From: an uncultured Sterolibacterium sp.
GTDB taxonomy: Bacteria > Pseudomonadota > Gammaproteobacteria > Burkholderiales > Rhodocyclaceae
Direction of reading: 5' to 3'
Assembly (NCBI GenBank): GCA_903832735.1
Contig: CAILCO010000102.1
Coordinates: 1 to 47,651 of the forward strand
Length of the DNA: 47,651 nt
Shown here: piece by piece, positions 23,218 through 31,516 of the stretch
How positions within the stretch are numbered: the first letter of the stretch is position 1
How the letters are laid out: each line of letters opens with the position of its first letter
Translations under genes and position numbers: made by a program
Notes under the pieces: model-generated
Databases searched by the model: none
Told to the model about the DNA's origin: nothing
What the model saw: only the letters and a program-made list of their open reading frames with translations

Positions 23218-26010
23218 GTGTCCTTCGGCAGCCAGATTAGCGCAACAGTCCTGTCCGCAAGACAGCTGGGCCGGCGTTACCTCGTCGCGTTGTGCCTGAT
23301 CGCTGCCGTGGCCGTCGTCTCGCAGGCGCTGATACAACTCCAGATGGCCGATCAGGTAGCCGATGCGCGCATCTTGAGCATCGCGGAGAGACAGCGCATG
23401 CTCAGCCATAAAATAGCCAAGCTGGGCTTTTTCGTCGCGAATGCCGCCTCCGCCGATGCGGCATCGTCGTACCGCCGGGAACTCGAGGAAACCCTGAGTC
23501 TGTGGCAACGCTCCCATCTCGGCTTGTTGCGCGGCGACAACGAGATGGGTTTGTCCGGTAAAAATGACCGCGAAGTCGCCGCGCTGTTCGCTGCGCTCCA
23601 GGCGGATCACGACGAAATCGCCGCCGCGGCACGGGAGATCCTGTCACCGGGCGCAAGCAGCCAGATCCTTGAGCGGAATCTGCGCAGGATTGTCGAGCAT
23701 GATGCGAAATTTCTCCAGGGCATGGACGAGATCGTGCGCCACTATGAACGTGACGCGAGAGCGGCGGCCGCTTTAACCAAATGGCTTGCGCTGGCTCTGC
23801 TGGCCATCGTCCTGGTGGTCCTGATGATCGTCGATGCCTTCGTTTTCGCCCCTGCGATCCGGCGCATCGAGAGGGACGCGCAGGTACTCGCCGAGAATGA
23901 GGCGCGCTTGAAGGAAACGCTCGACACGGCTCATGACGGACTGATCACGATAGATGCACGGGGTGCGGTGAGAGAATTCAATCCCGTGGCGGAGGCGATG
24001 TTTGGCTGGAAGAAGGAGGAAATTATCGGGCGTCAGATGGTCGATATTCTATTTCCGAATCGCCTGCGACAAGCGCATCGCCAGGGGCTCGCCCAGTTCA
24101 TACAAACGCGCAAATCGAGGCTTCTGAACCGGCAGTTGGAGATCAGCGCATTGCGCCGCGACGGGTCGGCCTTCCCGGTGGAAATGACCATAACCACGCT
24201 ACGGCAGGATGAACAGGATTTCTTTTCCGCCAGAATTCGCGATATCTCCGAGCGCCGCCGAGCCGAGGCCGATCTTCAGGTTGCCGCTATTGCTTTCGAG
24301 TCGCAGGAGGGCATGCTGATCACCGATGCAGAGCGGAGAATTCTGCGCGTCAACAAGGCCTTCACCGGAATCACCGGCTATTCTGCGGAAGAGGCTCTGG
24401 GCCAGACGCCGCGGCTGCTCAAGTCCGACCGCCATGACCAGGCGTTCTATGGCGCATTGAATGAACATCTCCAGCGCAGGGGCAGTTGGAAGGGCGAAAT
24501 CTGGAATCGGCGCAAGAACGGCGAAGTCTATCCGGGGCGCCTGACGATTACCGCGGTCAAGGACGTATCCGAAACGCTCACTCACTACGTCGGCACCTTG
24601 ACCGACATCACCGCGCGCAAGGCGGCCGAGGCGAAGATCAACAGCCTCGCTTTCTACGATCCGCTGACCGGGCTGCCGAATCGTCGACTGCTCCTCGACC
24701 GTCTGCACCATGCCATGGCGATCGGCGCACGCAGCGAAACCTATGGCGCGCTAATGCTGATCGATCTCGACAACTTCAAGACCATCAACGATACCAGCGG
24801 CCATGAGATCGGCGACATGCTCCTGAATCAGGTCGCCCTGCGCCTGTCCACCTGCATCCGCGAAGGCGACACGGTGGCCCGGCTGGGCGGCGACGAATTC
24901 GTGGTGATGCTGGAGCATCTCAGCAAGGATTCGCATGAAGCTGCCGCGCAAACCGAGAGCGTCGTCGAGAAAATTCTCAGTACGCTCAATCAGCCCTATC
25001 AGCTCGAGCGATACGAGCATCATAATAGCCCCAGCATCGGCATCGTCCTGTTCTCCGGCCTGCAATGCCCGATCGATGAATTGTTGAAACGGGCCGATCT
25101 CGCCATGTACCAGGCGAAGGCCGCAGGTCGCAATACCCAGCGCTTCTTCGATCCGGAGATGCAGACTGCGGTGACCCGGCGCGCCGTGCTGGAAGATGGC
25201 TTGCGCGAGGCGCTCCTGAAGAACCAGTTCCTGGTGTACTACCAGGCCCAGGTCGATGGCCGGGGCGGCCTGACCGGCGCCGAGGCGCTGCTGCGCTGGC
25301 AGCACCCGCAGCGCGGTCTGGTGTCGCCGGTCGAGTTCATTCCGCTGGCGGAGGAAACCGGCGTGATCCTGCCCCTGGGCAAATGGGTGCTGGAAATCGC
25401 CTGCAGCCAGCTCGCCGTATGGGCGGAAAGGCCGGAGATGGCCCATCTCACGATCGCGGTGAACGTCAGCGCGCGACAACTGCACCACCGGGATTTCGTC
25501 GATCAGGTGCTCTCCGCCCTGGAGCGCACGGGTGCCGATCCCAATCGCCTGAAGCTGGAACTCACCGAGTCGCTGCTGGTGACCGATGTCGATCACGTCA
25601 TCGAAAAAATGAGCGCACTGAAGTCCGTGGGCGTGGGTTTCGCGCTCGACGACTTCGGCACCGGTTTTTCGTCGCTCTCCTACCTGAAGCGGCTGCCCCT
25701 GGATCAATTGAAGATCGACCGGGGCTTCATCAGGGACATACTCACCGATTCCAACGACGCGGCGATCGCCAAAATGGTCGGCGCCCTGGCCGAGAGTCTG
25801 GGCTTGACGGTGCTCGCCGAAGGCGTGGAAAACGTCGAACAGGCGAATTTTCTCGCCGGCCAGGGCTGCCAAGCTTTTCAGGGCTACTTCTATGGCCACC
25901 CGCTGCCGCTGGCGGAGTTCGAGCAGTTCGCGGGGCGGCCCAAAGTCGCTTTGGAAGAAACGCTGTTCCGCGAATTAGTGCGCGATGTGCTCGGCGATCC
26001 AGCGCCTTAG
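23218..26010 (+). CDS. Membrane PAS-PAS-GGDEF-EAL c-di-GMP enzyme with PilJ-type sensor
   Basis: A 930-residue bifunctional-type c-di-GMP protein. Two membrane helices (about 18-38 and 184-212) flank a periplasmic sensor related to the type IV pili methyl-accepting N-domain (RILSIAERQRMLSHKIAKLG). PAS domains follow at about 224-345 and 350-470. The GGDEF motif (about 558-562) is intact, with an RxxD inhibitory site (REGD) five residues before it. The EAL domain has EALLRW (about 688), LELTESLL, DDFGTG and KIDRGF, so phosphodiesterase activity is also plausible. GTG 23218 follows AGGA. Closeness to livM suggests co-transcription. Its last 36 bp overlap the convergent TetR gene. Confidence 0.93.
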   Translation: MSFGSQISATVLSARQLGRRYLVALCLIAAVAVVSQALIQLQMADQVADARILSIAERQRMLSHKIAKLGFFVANAASADAASSYRRELEETLSLWQRSHLGLLRGDNEMGLSGKNDREVAALFAALQADHDEIAAAAREILSPGASSQILERNLRRIVEHDAKFLQGMDEIVRHYERDARAAAALTKWLALALLAIVLVVLMIVDAFVFAPAIRRIERDAQVLAENEARLKETLDTAHDGLITIDARGAVREFNPVAEAMFGWKKEEIIGRQMVDILFPNRLRQAHRQGLAQFIQTRKSRLLNRQLEISALRRDGSAFPVEMTITTLRQDEQDFFSARIRDISERRRAEADLQVAAIAFESQEGMLITDAERRILRVNKAFTGITGYSAEEALGQTPRLLKSDRHDQAFYGALNEHLQRRGSWKGEIWNRRKNGEVYPGRLTITAVKDVSETLTHYVGTLTDITARKAAEAKINSLAFYDPLTGLPNRRLLLDRLHHAMAIGARSETYGALMLIDLDNFKTINDTSGHEIGDMLLNQVALRLSTCIREGDTVARLGGDEFVVMLEHLSKDSHEAAAQTESVVEKILSTLNQPYQLERYEHHNSPSIGIVLFSGLQCPIDELLKRADLAMYQAKAAGRNTQRFFDPEMQTAVTRRAVLEDGLREALLKNQFLVYYQAQVDGRGGLTGAEALLRWQHPQRGLVSPVEFIPLAEETGVILPLGKWVLEIACSQLAVWAERPEMAHLTIAVNVSARQLHHRDFVDQVLSALERTGADPNRLKLELTESLLVTDVDHVIEKMSALKSVGVGFALDDFGTGFSSLSYLKRLPLDQLKIDRGFIRDILTDSNDAAIAKMVGALAESLGLTVLAEGVENVEQANFLAGQGCQAFQGYFYGHPLPLAEFEQFAGRPKVALEETLFRELVRDVLGDPAP

Positions 26011-26547
26011 GCTGGTGACGTCGCGGGCATAGCGGTCGTAGCGCATCAGGCTTTGGCCAAAGACGTAGGCATAGAGCAGGAGGCTGCGTGCGGTCGCCTC
26101 CCGCTCGTCCAGACCGCAGCCGATGAACAGTTGCTTGGAGCAGTCGAGTCGGATGGCATCGACTTCCTCGACCGTCGCTTGCGCCGCCGCATCGCGCCTG
26201 GCCAGGTCGCGCACCGCCAGTTCGATCATGATGCCCTTGCGGTTTCTCACTGCGGCGTAGACCTCGATGGTGTGATAGATCGCCGCGAGTTCCCCCCCCG
26301 GTTCGGCGCGCGTCTGTTTGCGGATGTCATCGATGCGGCCGCGTTTCCAGGTATCCAGCACCGCCTCGATCAGGTCGCGCTTGTTCTTGAAGTGCCAGTA
26401 GAAACTGCCCTTGGTGACGCCGCAGCGTTTCGCCAGCACCTCGACGCGCAGGGCGTCGGCGCCGTGTTCCGCGAGAGCCGCGATGGCGGTACGGATCCAG
26501 GCCTCGCGGTCGAGGGCGACGGAGACTTTCACGGGCTTTGTTTCCAT
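25975..26547 (-). CDS. TetR/AcrR-family transcriptional regulator
   Basis: A 190-residue one-component repressor. The N-terminal helix-turn-helix is clear (VLAKRCGVTKGSFYWHFKNKRDLIEAVL, about 38-65); the remainder is the variable ligand-binding domain. It is divergent from etfB-etfA-acyl-CoA dehydrogenase, and the region between carries two matching inverted repeats, one over its own start codon. Autoregulation and control of the etf operon by an acyl-CoA-type ligand are therefore likely (inference). Its stop lies inside the 3' end of the c-di-GMP gene on the other strand. Confidence 0.93.
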   Translation of the reverse strand: METKPVKVSVALDREAWIRTAIAALAEHGADALRVEVLAKRCGVTKGSFYWHFKNKRDLIEAVLDTWKRGRIDDIRKQTRAEPGGELAAIYHTIEVYAAVRNRKGIMIELAVRDLARRDAAAQATVEEVDAIRLDCSKQLFIGCGLDEREATARSLLLYAYVFGQSLMRYDRYARDVTSLRRWIAEHIAH

Positions 26548-26561
26548 ACGGTTTGGTATGG
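26544..26561. promoter_or_regulatory. Candidate TetR operator 1 (CCATAC-N6-GTATGG)
   Basis: CCATACGGTTTGGTATGG is a perfect 6+6 dyad with a 6-bp centre. It overlaps the ATG of the TetR gene and lies just upstream of the etf -35 box. A second copy (operator 2) lies 62 bp to the right. Confidence 0.6.
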
Positions 26562-26568
26562 TCGGGTA

Positions 26569-26597
26569 TTGAAATTGACGGGACTATGCGCTAGGAT
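26569..26597 (+). promoter_or_regulatory. Candidate etfB promoter
   Basis: TTGAAA (26569-26574), 17 bp, TAGGAT (26592-26597). A further dyad GCGCTA-GGA-TAGCGC (26588-26602) lies over the -10 region. Transcription would start near 26604, inside operator 2. Confidence 0.5.
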
Positions 26598-26605
26598 AGC
26601 GCATT

Positions 26606-26623
26606 CCGTACCGAAGCGTATGG
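26606..26623. promoter_or_regulatory. Candidate TetR operator 2 (CCGTAC-N6-GTATGG)
   Basis: CCGTACCGAAGCGTATGG matches operator 1 in both half-sites with one base change and the same 6-bp centre. It covers the predicted start of etf transcription, a blocking position for a repressor. Confidence 0.6.
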
Positions 26624-26711
26624 AGTCCGGGAGCTGCGCGGTGTCGCATGGCGGCCAACCCGGCCCGGCCAATTCGGTGCATAATTTTCAATTTTTTTGA
26701 GGAGCGCGGAC

Positions 26712-27461
26712 TTGAAGATCCTGGTACCCGTCAAGCGCGTGGTCGATTACAACGTCAAGGTGCGCGTCAAGTCCGACGGCACCGGCGTCGATCTGGCCAA
26801 CGTCAAGATGTCGATGAACCCGTTCGACGAAATCGCCGTCGAGGAAGCCGTGCGCTTGAAGGAAGCGGGCATTGCCACCGAGGTGATCGCCGTCTCCTGC
26901 GGCCTTCCCGCCTGCCAGGAAACCCTGCGCACGGCCATGGCGCTGGGCGCCGACCGCGCCATTCTGGTCGACAGCGATGCCGATCTTCAGCCTCTGGCCG
27001 TGGCCAAGCTGATCAAGGCGGTGGCCGACAAGGAAGGACCGCAACTGGTCATTTTCGGCAAGCAGGCGATCGATGACGACGCCAACCAGACCGGCCAGAT
27101 GTTCGCCGCGCTGATGGGCTGGCCGCAGGCCACCTTCGCCTCGAAAGTGGTGATCGCGGGCGGTCTGGTCACCGTGACGCGCGAAGTCGACGGCGGTGCC
27201 GAGACCCTGGAACTCAAGCTGCCGGCCGTGGTGACGACCGACCTGCGCCTGAACGAACCGCGCTATTCGACCCTGCCCAATATCATGAAGGCGAAGAAGA
27301 AGCCGCTCGATACTTTCAAGCCGGCCGATCTCGGCGTCGATGTCGCGCCGCGCCTGGCCACGCTGAAAGTCGTCGAGCCGGCCAAACGCAGTGCCGGTGT
27401 CATGGTTGCTGACGTCAAGGCGCTGGTCGAAAAACTCAAGAACGAAGCGAAGGTGATCTGA
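26712..27461 (+). CDS. etfB: Electron transfer flavoprotein beta subunit
   Basis: Small ETF subunit (249 residues) that binds AMP and, with EtfA, takes electrons from acyl-CoA dehydrogenases. It has the start [13 protein letters not shown] and the family segment around [19 protein letters not shown] at 26712 is the start, behind GAGGAGCG; no ATG fits. Its stop overlaps the EtfA ATG (TGATG). It is first in an etfB-etfA-dehydrogenase operon under a probable TetR-controlled promoter. Confidence 0.95.
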   Translation: MKILVPVKRVVDYNVKVRVKSDGTGVDLANVKMSMNPFDEIAVEEAVRLKEAGIATEVIAVSCGLPACQETLRTAMALGADRAILVDSDADLQPLAVAKLIKAVADKEGPQLVIFGKQAIDDDANQTGQMFAALMGWPQATFASKVVIAGGLVTVTREVDGGAETLELKLPAVVTTDLRLNEPRYSTLPNIMKAKKKPLDTFKPADLGVDVAPRLATLKVVEPAKRSAGVMVADVKALVEKLKNEAKVI

Positions 27462-28393
27462 TGGCCATACTCGTAATCGCCGAACACGACAACGCGTCCC
27501 TGAAGGCCGCGACCCTGAATGCCGTCACCGCCGCGGTGAAAATCGGCAGTGATGTGCATCTCCTGGTCGCCGGCCAGAATTGCGCCGCGGTGGCCGCTGC
27601 CGCCGCTCAGGTAGCCGGTGTGGCCAAAGTTCTCGTTGCCGACGCAGCGCACTACGCCGACCAGACCGCCGAGAATGTCGCGGCCCTGATCCAGGCCCAC
27701 GCCAGCGCCTACAGCCATATCCTCGCGCCGGCCACTTCCAACGGCAAGAACATCCTGCCGCGCGTGGCGGCACTGCTCGACGTGGCGCAGATCTCCGAGA
27801 TCGTCGCGGTGGACTCCCCCGATACCTTCGTCCGGACCATCTACGCCGGCAACGCCCTGGCCACGGTCAAGAGCGCCGATCCGGTGAAAGTCATCACCGT
27901 CCGCACCACCGGCTTCGACGCCGCGGGGCAGGGCGGCTCCGCCCCCGTCGAGAGCCTCGCCGCAGGACCAGACCTGGGACTGTCGCGGTTCGTAGGACGC
28001 GAATTGACCAAGTCCGAGCGACCCGAACTCGCGGCCGCCAAGATCATCGTCTCCGGCGGGCGGGGCATGGGCAACGGCGAGAACTACCACAAGATTCTCG
28101 AGCCCCTCGCCGACAAGCTCGGCGCCGCACTGGGCGCGAGCCGTGCGGCGGTGGATGCCGGCTTCGTGCCCAACGACTATCAGGTCGGCCAGACCGGCAA
28201 GATCGTCGCGCCGCAGCTCTATATCGCCATCGGCATCTCGGGCGCGATCCAGCATCTGGCGGGCATGAAGGACAGCAAGGTGATCGTCGCCATCAACAAG
28301 GATCCCGATGCGCCGATCTTCCAGGTCGCCGACTACGGCCTGGTTGCCGATCTGTTCCAGGCCGTGCCCGAACTCGTCGCAGAACTCGGGTAG
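27461..28393 (+). CDS. etfA: Electron transfer flavoprotein alpha subunit
   Basis: Large ETF subunit (310 residues) carrying FAD. The C-terminal FAD-binding segment is present ([20 protein letters not shown], then [23 protein letters not shown]). It passes electrons to the ETF-ubiquinone oxidoreductase encoded at 32872-34515. ATG 27461 is coupled to etfB. The acyl-CoA dehydrogenase gene follows after 28 bp. Confidence 0.95.
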   Translation: MAILVIAEHDNASLKAATLNAVTAAVKIGSDVHLLVAGQNCAAVAAAAAQVAGVAKVLVADAAHYADQTAENVAALIQAHASAYSHILAPATSNGKNILPRVAALLDVAQISEIVAVDSPDTFVRTIYAGNALATVKSADPVKVITVRTTGFDAAGQGGSAPVESLAAGPDLGLSRFVGRELTKSERPELAAAKIIVSGGRGMGNGENYHKILEPLADKLGAALGASRAAVDAGFVPNDYQVGQTGKIVAPQLYIAIGISGAIQHLAGMKDSKVIVAINKDPDAPIFQVADYGLVADLFQAVPELVAELG

Positions 28394-28421
28394 TCGTAAC
28401 AGTCCGGCCACTGAGACCATC

Positions 28422-30215
28422 ATGAGCAGCTATGCCGCGCCGCTGAAAGACATGCATTTCGTGCTGCGCGAACTGGCCGGACTGGATCGCGTCGCGGAAT
28501 TGCCCGGCTTCGAGGACGCCACGCCCGATCTGGTCGAGGCGATACTCGACGAGGCCGGCAAGTTTGCCGGGGGCGTGCTTGCTCCGATCAATTTCAGCGG
28601 CGATCAGGAGGGTGCGAGTTGGGCCGACAGGACGGTGACCATGCCGGCCGGCTTCAAGGAAGCTTACCGCCAGTTCGCCGAGGCCGGCTGGAACGGCCTT
28701 TCCTGCGAGCCGGCGTTCGGCGGTCAAGGTCTGCCGAAACTCGTTTCCGCCGCGGTGCAGGAGATGTGGAAGGCCGCCAATATCTCCTTCTCGCTTTGTC
28801 CGCTGCTCACCCTGGGCGCGATCGAGGCGCTCACCCTGTGCGGATCAAACGAGCAGCAGCGGAAATATCTACCCGAGATGATCGCCGGCCGCTGGACCGG
28901 CACCATGAACCTGACCGAGCCGCAGGCCGGCTCGGATCTCGCCGCCGTGCGCACACGCGCCGTGCCCCAGCCTGACGGCAGCTACCGGATTTACGGCCAG
29001 AAGATCTTCATCACCTACGGCGAGCACGACATGGCCGAGAACATCGTCCATCTGGTGCTGGCCAGGACGCCGGATGCCCCGGAAGGGGTAAAGGGCATCT
29101 CGCTGTTCGTGGTGCCGAAGTTCATGGTCGATGACCAGGGGCGGCTGGGCAGCCGCAATGACGCCTATTGCGTCTCGATCGAACACAAGCTCGGCATCCA
29201 TGCCAGTCCCACCTGCGTGATGGCATTCGGCGACAACGAAGGCGCAGTGGGCACCCTGGTCGGACGGGAAAACGAAGGCCTGAAGTACATGTTCATCATG
29301 ATGAACGCCGCCCGCTTCGCCGTCGGTCTGGAAGGCCTGGCCTTGGGCGAAGCCGCCTACCAGAAGGCGCTGGCCTATGCCAAGGATAGGGTGCAGGGCC
29401 GCGACATCGGCGGCTCCGCGGGCAGCGTCGCGATCATCCGGCATCCCGATGTGCGGCGCATGCTGATGCTGATGAAAGCGCAGAGCGAGGCCATGCGCGC
29501 CCTGGCCTATACGGTCGCCGCCGCCCATGACGCCGCGCTCCATCATCCCGAAGCCGAACTGCGCCGGCAAAACCAGGCCTTCGTCGACCTGATGATCCCG
29601 GTGGTCAAGGGCTGGAGCACCGAGACCGGCAACGAACTGGCCTATCTCGGCGTCCAGGTGCATGGCGGCATGGGCTTCATCGAGGAAACCGGCGCCGCCC
29701 AGTTCATGCGCGATGCGCGCATACTCACCATCTACGAAGGGACCACCGGCATACAGGCAAACGACCTGATCGGCCGCAAGATCGCCCGCGAGGGCGGGGC
29801 CACGGTCAAGTCCGTGATCGCGCTGATGCGCGAAACCGAAGCCCTGCTGGAGCAGCAGGAGGGCGATGATTTTGCCGCGATCAAGGCGGCGCTGGCATAC
29901 GGTATCGTTGCCGTCGACGCCGCCGCAGAGCATATCGCCGCTCACTACGCCAGCGACATCCGCGGCGTATCGGTCGGCGCCGTGCCCTTCCTCAAACTGA
30001 TGGGGATCGTCTGCGGCGGCTGGCAGATGGCGCGCGCCGCCCTGGTGAGCCAAGCGAAGATTGCCGCCGGCCAGGGAGGAGATCCTTACTACGCGGCCAA
30101 AATCATCACCGCGCGGTTTTATGCCGACCATGTGCTGTCTGCCGCAACCGGCCTCGCGCACACCGTGGTTCATGGCGCGACCGGCGCACTGGCCCTCTCC
30201 GAAGAACTGTTCTGA
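28422..30215 (+). CDS. Acyl-CoA dehydrogenase, long C-terminal-domain type
   Basis: FAD-dependent dehydrogenase of 597 residues that introduces the alpha,beta double bond in an acyl-CoA and hands electrons to EtfAB. Standard N-terminal, beta and helical domains are present (LTEPQAGSDLA at about 165, MGFIEETGAAQFMRDARI at about 420). The catalytic base is Glu439 in IYEGTTGIQ. The extra C-terminal domain of about 150 residues places it in the 590-600-residue group that includes DmdC-like enzymes and many steroid or fatty-acid dehydrogenases; the substrate is not fixed. ATG 28422 gives MSSYAAPLKDM. Immediate linkage to etfBA indicates a functional partnership. Confidence 0.93.
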   Translation: MSSYAAPLKDMHFVLRELAGLDRVAELPGFEDATPDLVEAILDEAGKFAGGVLAPINFSGDQEGASWADRTVTMPAGFKEAYRQFAEAGWNGLSCEPAFGGQGLPKLVSAAVQEMWKAANISFSLCPLLTLGAIEALTLCGSNEQQRKYLPEMIAGRWTGTMNLTEPQAGSDLAAVRTRAVPQPDGSYRIYGQKIFITYGEHDMAENIVHLVLARTPDAPEGVKGISLFVVPKFMVDDQGRLGSRNDAYCVSIEHKLGIHASPTCVMAFGDNEGAVGTLVGRENEGLKYMFIMMNAARFAVGLEGLALGEAAYQKALAYAKDRVQGRDIGGSAGSVAIIRHPDVRRMLMLMKAQSEAMRALAYTVAAAHDAALHHPEAELRRQNQAFVDLMIPVVKGWSTETGNELAYLGVQVHGGMGFIEETGAAQFMRDARILTIYEGTTGIQANDLIGRKIAREGGATVKSVIALMRETEALLEQQEGDDFAAIKAALAYGIVAVDAAAEHIAAHYASDIRGVSVGAVPFLKLMGIVCGGWQMARAALVSQAKIAAGQGGDPYYAAKIITARFYADHVLSAATGLAHTVVHGATGALALSEELF

Positions 30216-30265
30216 AACCGTCGGGAAGCTACATTAAGTTGCGCTGAGGTACAATACGACATGTT

Positions 30266-30310
30266 TGCCGGTTCAAGCCGGCAGCCGGGGTGCCGATAGG
30301 CACCTCTTTT
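30266..30310 (+). terminator. Two hairpins ending the etf operon, second one an intrinsic terminator
   Basis: TGCCGG-TTCAAG-CCGGCA (30266-30283) is followed by GGTGCC-GATA-GGCACC (30289-30304) and TCTTTT. A TACAAT hexamer at 30250-30255 lies just upstream, so a short independent RNA of about 50 nt is also possible. No good -35 accompanies it. Confidence 0.7.
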
Positions 30311-30360
30311 GTTGTGCCGAGGCCACGCTATGAACCGGCTGCCGATCTCACCGAGACCCC

Positions 30361-31194
30361 ATGAACAGTCCTGCCTATAAGGTCCCAGCGGTATTGCTGT
30401 TTCACGGCCTGTGGAGCAGTCCGAGCGAAATGCTCTCCGTTGCCAATGCCCTGAAGCGCCGCGGCTATCGGGTGGAGACTCCGGAAATTCCCGGCTACAC
30501 CTATGCCGCAGGCGCCCGTATGCGCCCGTGGCGCGACTGGCTGCAATCGGCTCTGGCCGCCTTCGATGCCCTCTCGGCCGAGCATGAGAGCGTCCTGGTC
30601 GGGGGGTTGTGCGTCGGCAGCATGCTCGCCTTCGCCGTCGCCGTGCAGCGCCCGCAAGCGGTACGGGCGCTGGCGATACTTTCGCCGTCGGTGTTCTTCG
30701 ACGGCTGGTGTCTACCCTGGCTCACCCGCTTGCGCTACATAGGCTACTACTCGCCGCTGCGCTATTTCCTCAAGGTGCCTGAGAAGGAGCCCTTCGGCGT
30801 CAAGAATCCCCTGATCCGGCGCTGGATCGCGCGCGAGATGGAGAACCGCAAGATTTCCGCGGCCGGCGCGGCCTATCTGCCGTTGACCGGACTGCACGAG
30901 TCGGAACGCTTGCTCGCTTTCGTCAAGCGGAATCTCGCGAATATCGCCGCGCCGACCTTGATCATTCATGCCCGCGAAGACGAAATCTCGACGCTGCGTT
31001 CGCCCCATTATCTGCTCGAACGGCTGGGCAGTCGCATCAAGCAGTTGCGGGTTCTGGAAAACAGCTACCACATGGTGACCCTGGACAACGAACGCCAGCA
31101 GGTGACCGCGGCGATCGGCGATTTTTTCCAGGAGCAGGCGCCGCTGCCCCTGGCGGCAATTCTTCCTTTCCCGGCCAAAGCACGGGTGGCTTGA
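30361..31194 (+). CDS. Alpha/beta-fold hydrolase or acyltransferase with Cys nucleophile
   Basis: A 277-residue alpha/beta-hydrolase-fold protein. The oxyanion segment LLFHGLWSS and the nucleophile elbow GGLCVGSM put Cys84 where esterases have Ser; Asp207 (AREDEIS) and His237 (NSYHMVT) complete a triad. A G-x-C-x-G elbow is characteristic of PHA synthases and dienelactone hydrolase. Cys in this position often goes with acyl transfer rather than simple hydrolysis. There is no signal peptide. It is followed after 61 bp by an acyl carrier protein gene, which overlaps a ketoacyl synthase gene, so it may release or transfer acyl groups from that carrier (inference). A terminator precedes it, so it probably has its own promoter. 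Confidence 0.85.
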   Translation: MNSPAYKVPAVLLFHGLWSSPSEMLSVANALKRRGYRVETPEIPGYTYAAGARMRPWRDWLQSALAAFDALSAEHESVLVGGLCVGSMLAFAVAVQRPQAVRALAILSPSVFFDGWCLPWLTRLRYIGYYSPLRYFLKVPEKEPFGVKNPLIRRWIAREMENRKISAAGAAYLPLTGLHESERLLAFVKRNLANIAAPTLIIHAREDEISTLRSPHYLLERLGSRIKQLRVLENSYHMVTLDNERQQVTAAIGDFFQEQAPLPLAAILPFPAKARVA

Positions 31195-31255
31195 GGTATC
31201 ATGACGCCTTGGTTAGCAGCATAGCGATCCGTTTCACGGATACAAGACATCTCAC

Positions 31256-31516
31256 ATGAGCACTCTGGTCAAGATTCAGCAGTTGATGGGCGAGCGCCTC
31301 GGCCTGACCGAAGAGCAGTTGCAGCCCGGGCAGAGCCTGGAGGAAATAGGCATCGACTCGCTGGCCATCGTGGAATTCATGTTCGACCTTGAAGACGAGT
31401 TCGCTGTCAGGCTCACGGACGAGCGCACGCCGGTCAAGACCGTCCAGGATATCGCCGACATCATCGATCGCGCGCTGTCCCAGCCAGATAAACTCGATTC
31501 GCCACCCGCGGCATAA
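31256..31516 (+). CDS. Acyl carrier protein (dedicated, non-AcpP)
   Basis: An 86-residue carrier with the phosphopantetheine site GIDSLAIVEF; Ser35 is the attachment residue. Its flanking sequence differs from the housekeeping AcpP (GADSLDTVE), and it lies away from the fab cluster, so it is likely a dedicated carrier for a secondary lipid or polyketide-like product. The acidic helix II (FMFDLEDEF) is normal for partner docking. The stop TAA shares a base with the ATG of the ketoacyl synthase (TAATG), so the two are coupled. The ribosome site is weak. Confidence 0.93.
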   Translation: MSTLVKIQQLMGERLGLTEEQLQPGQSLEEIGIDSLAIVEFMFDLEDEFAVRLTDERTPVKTVQDIADIIDRALSQPDKLDSPPAA

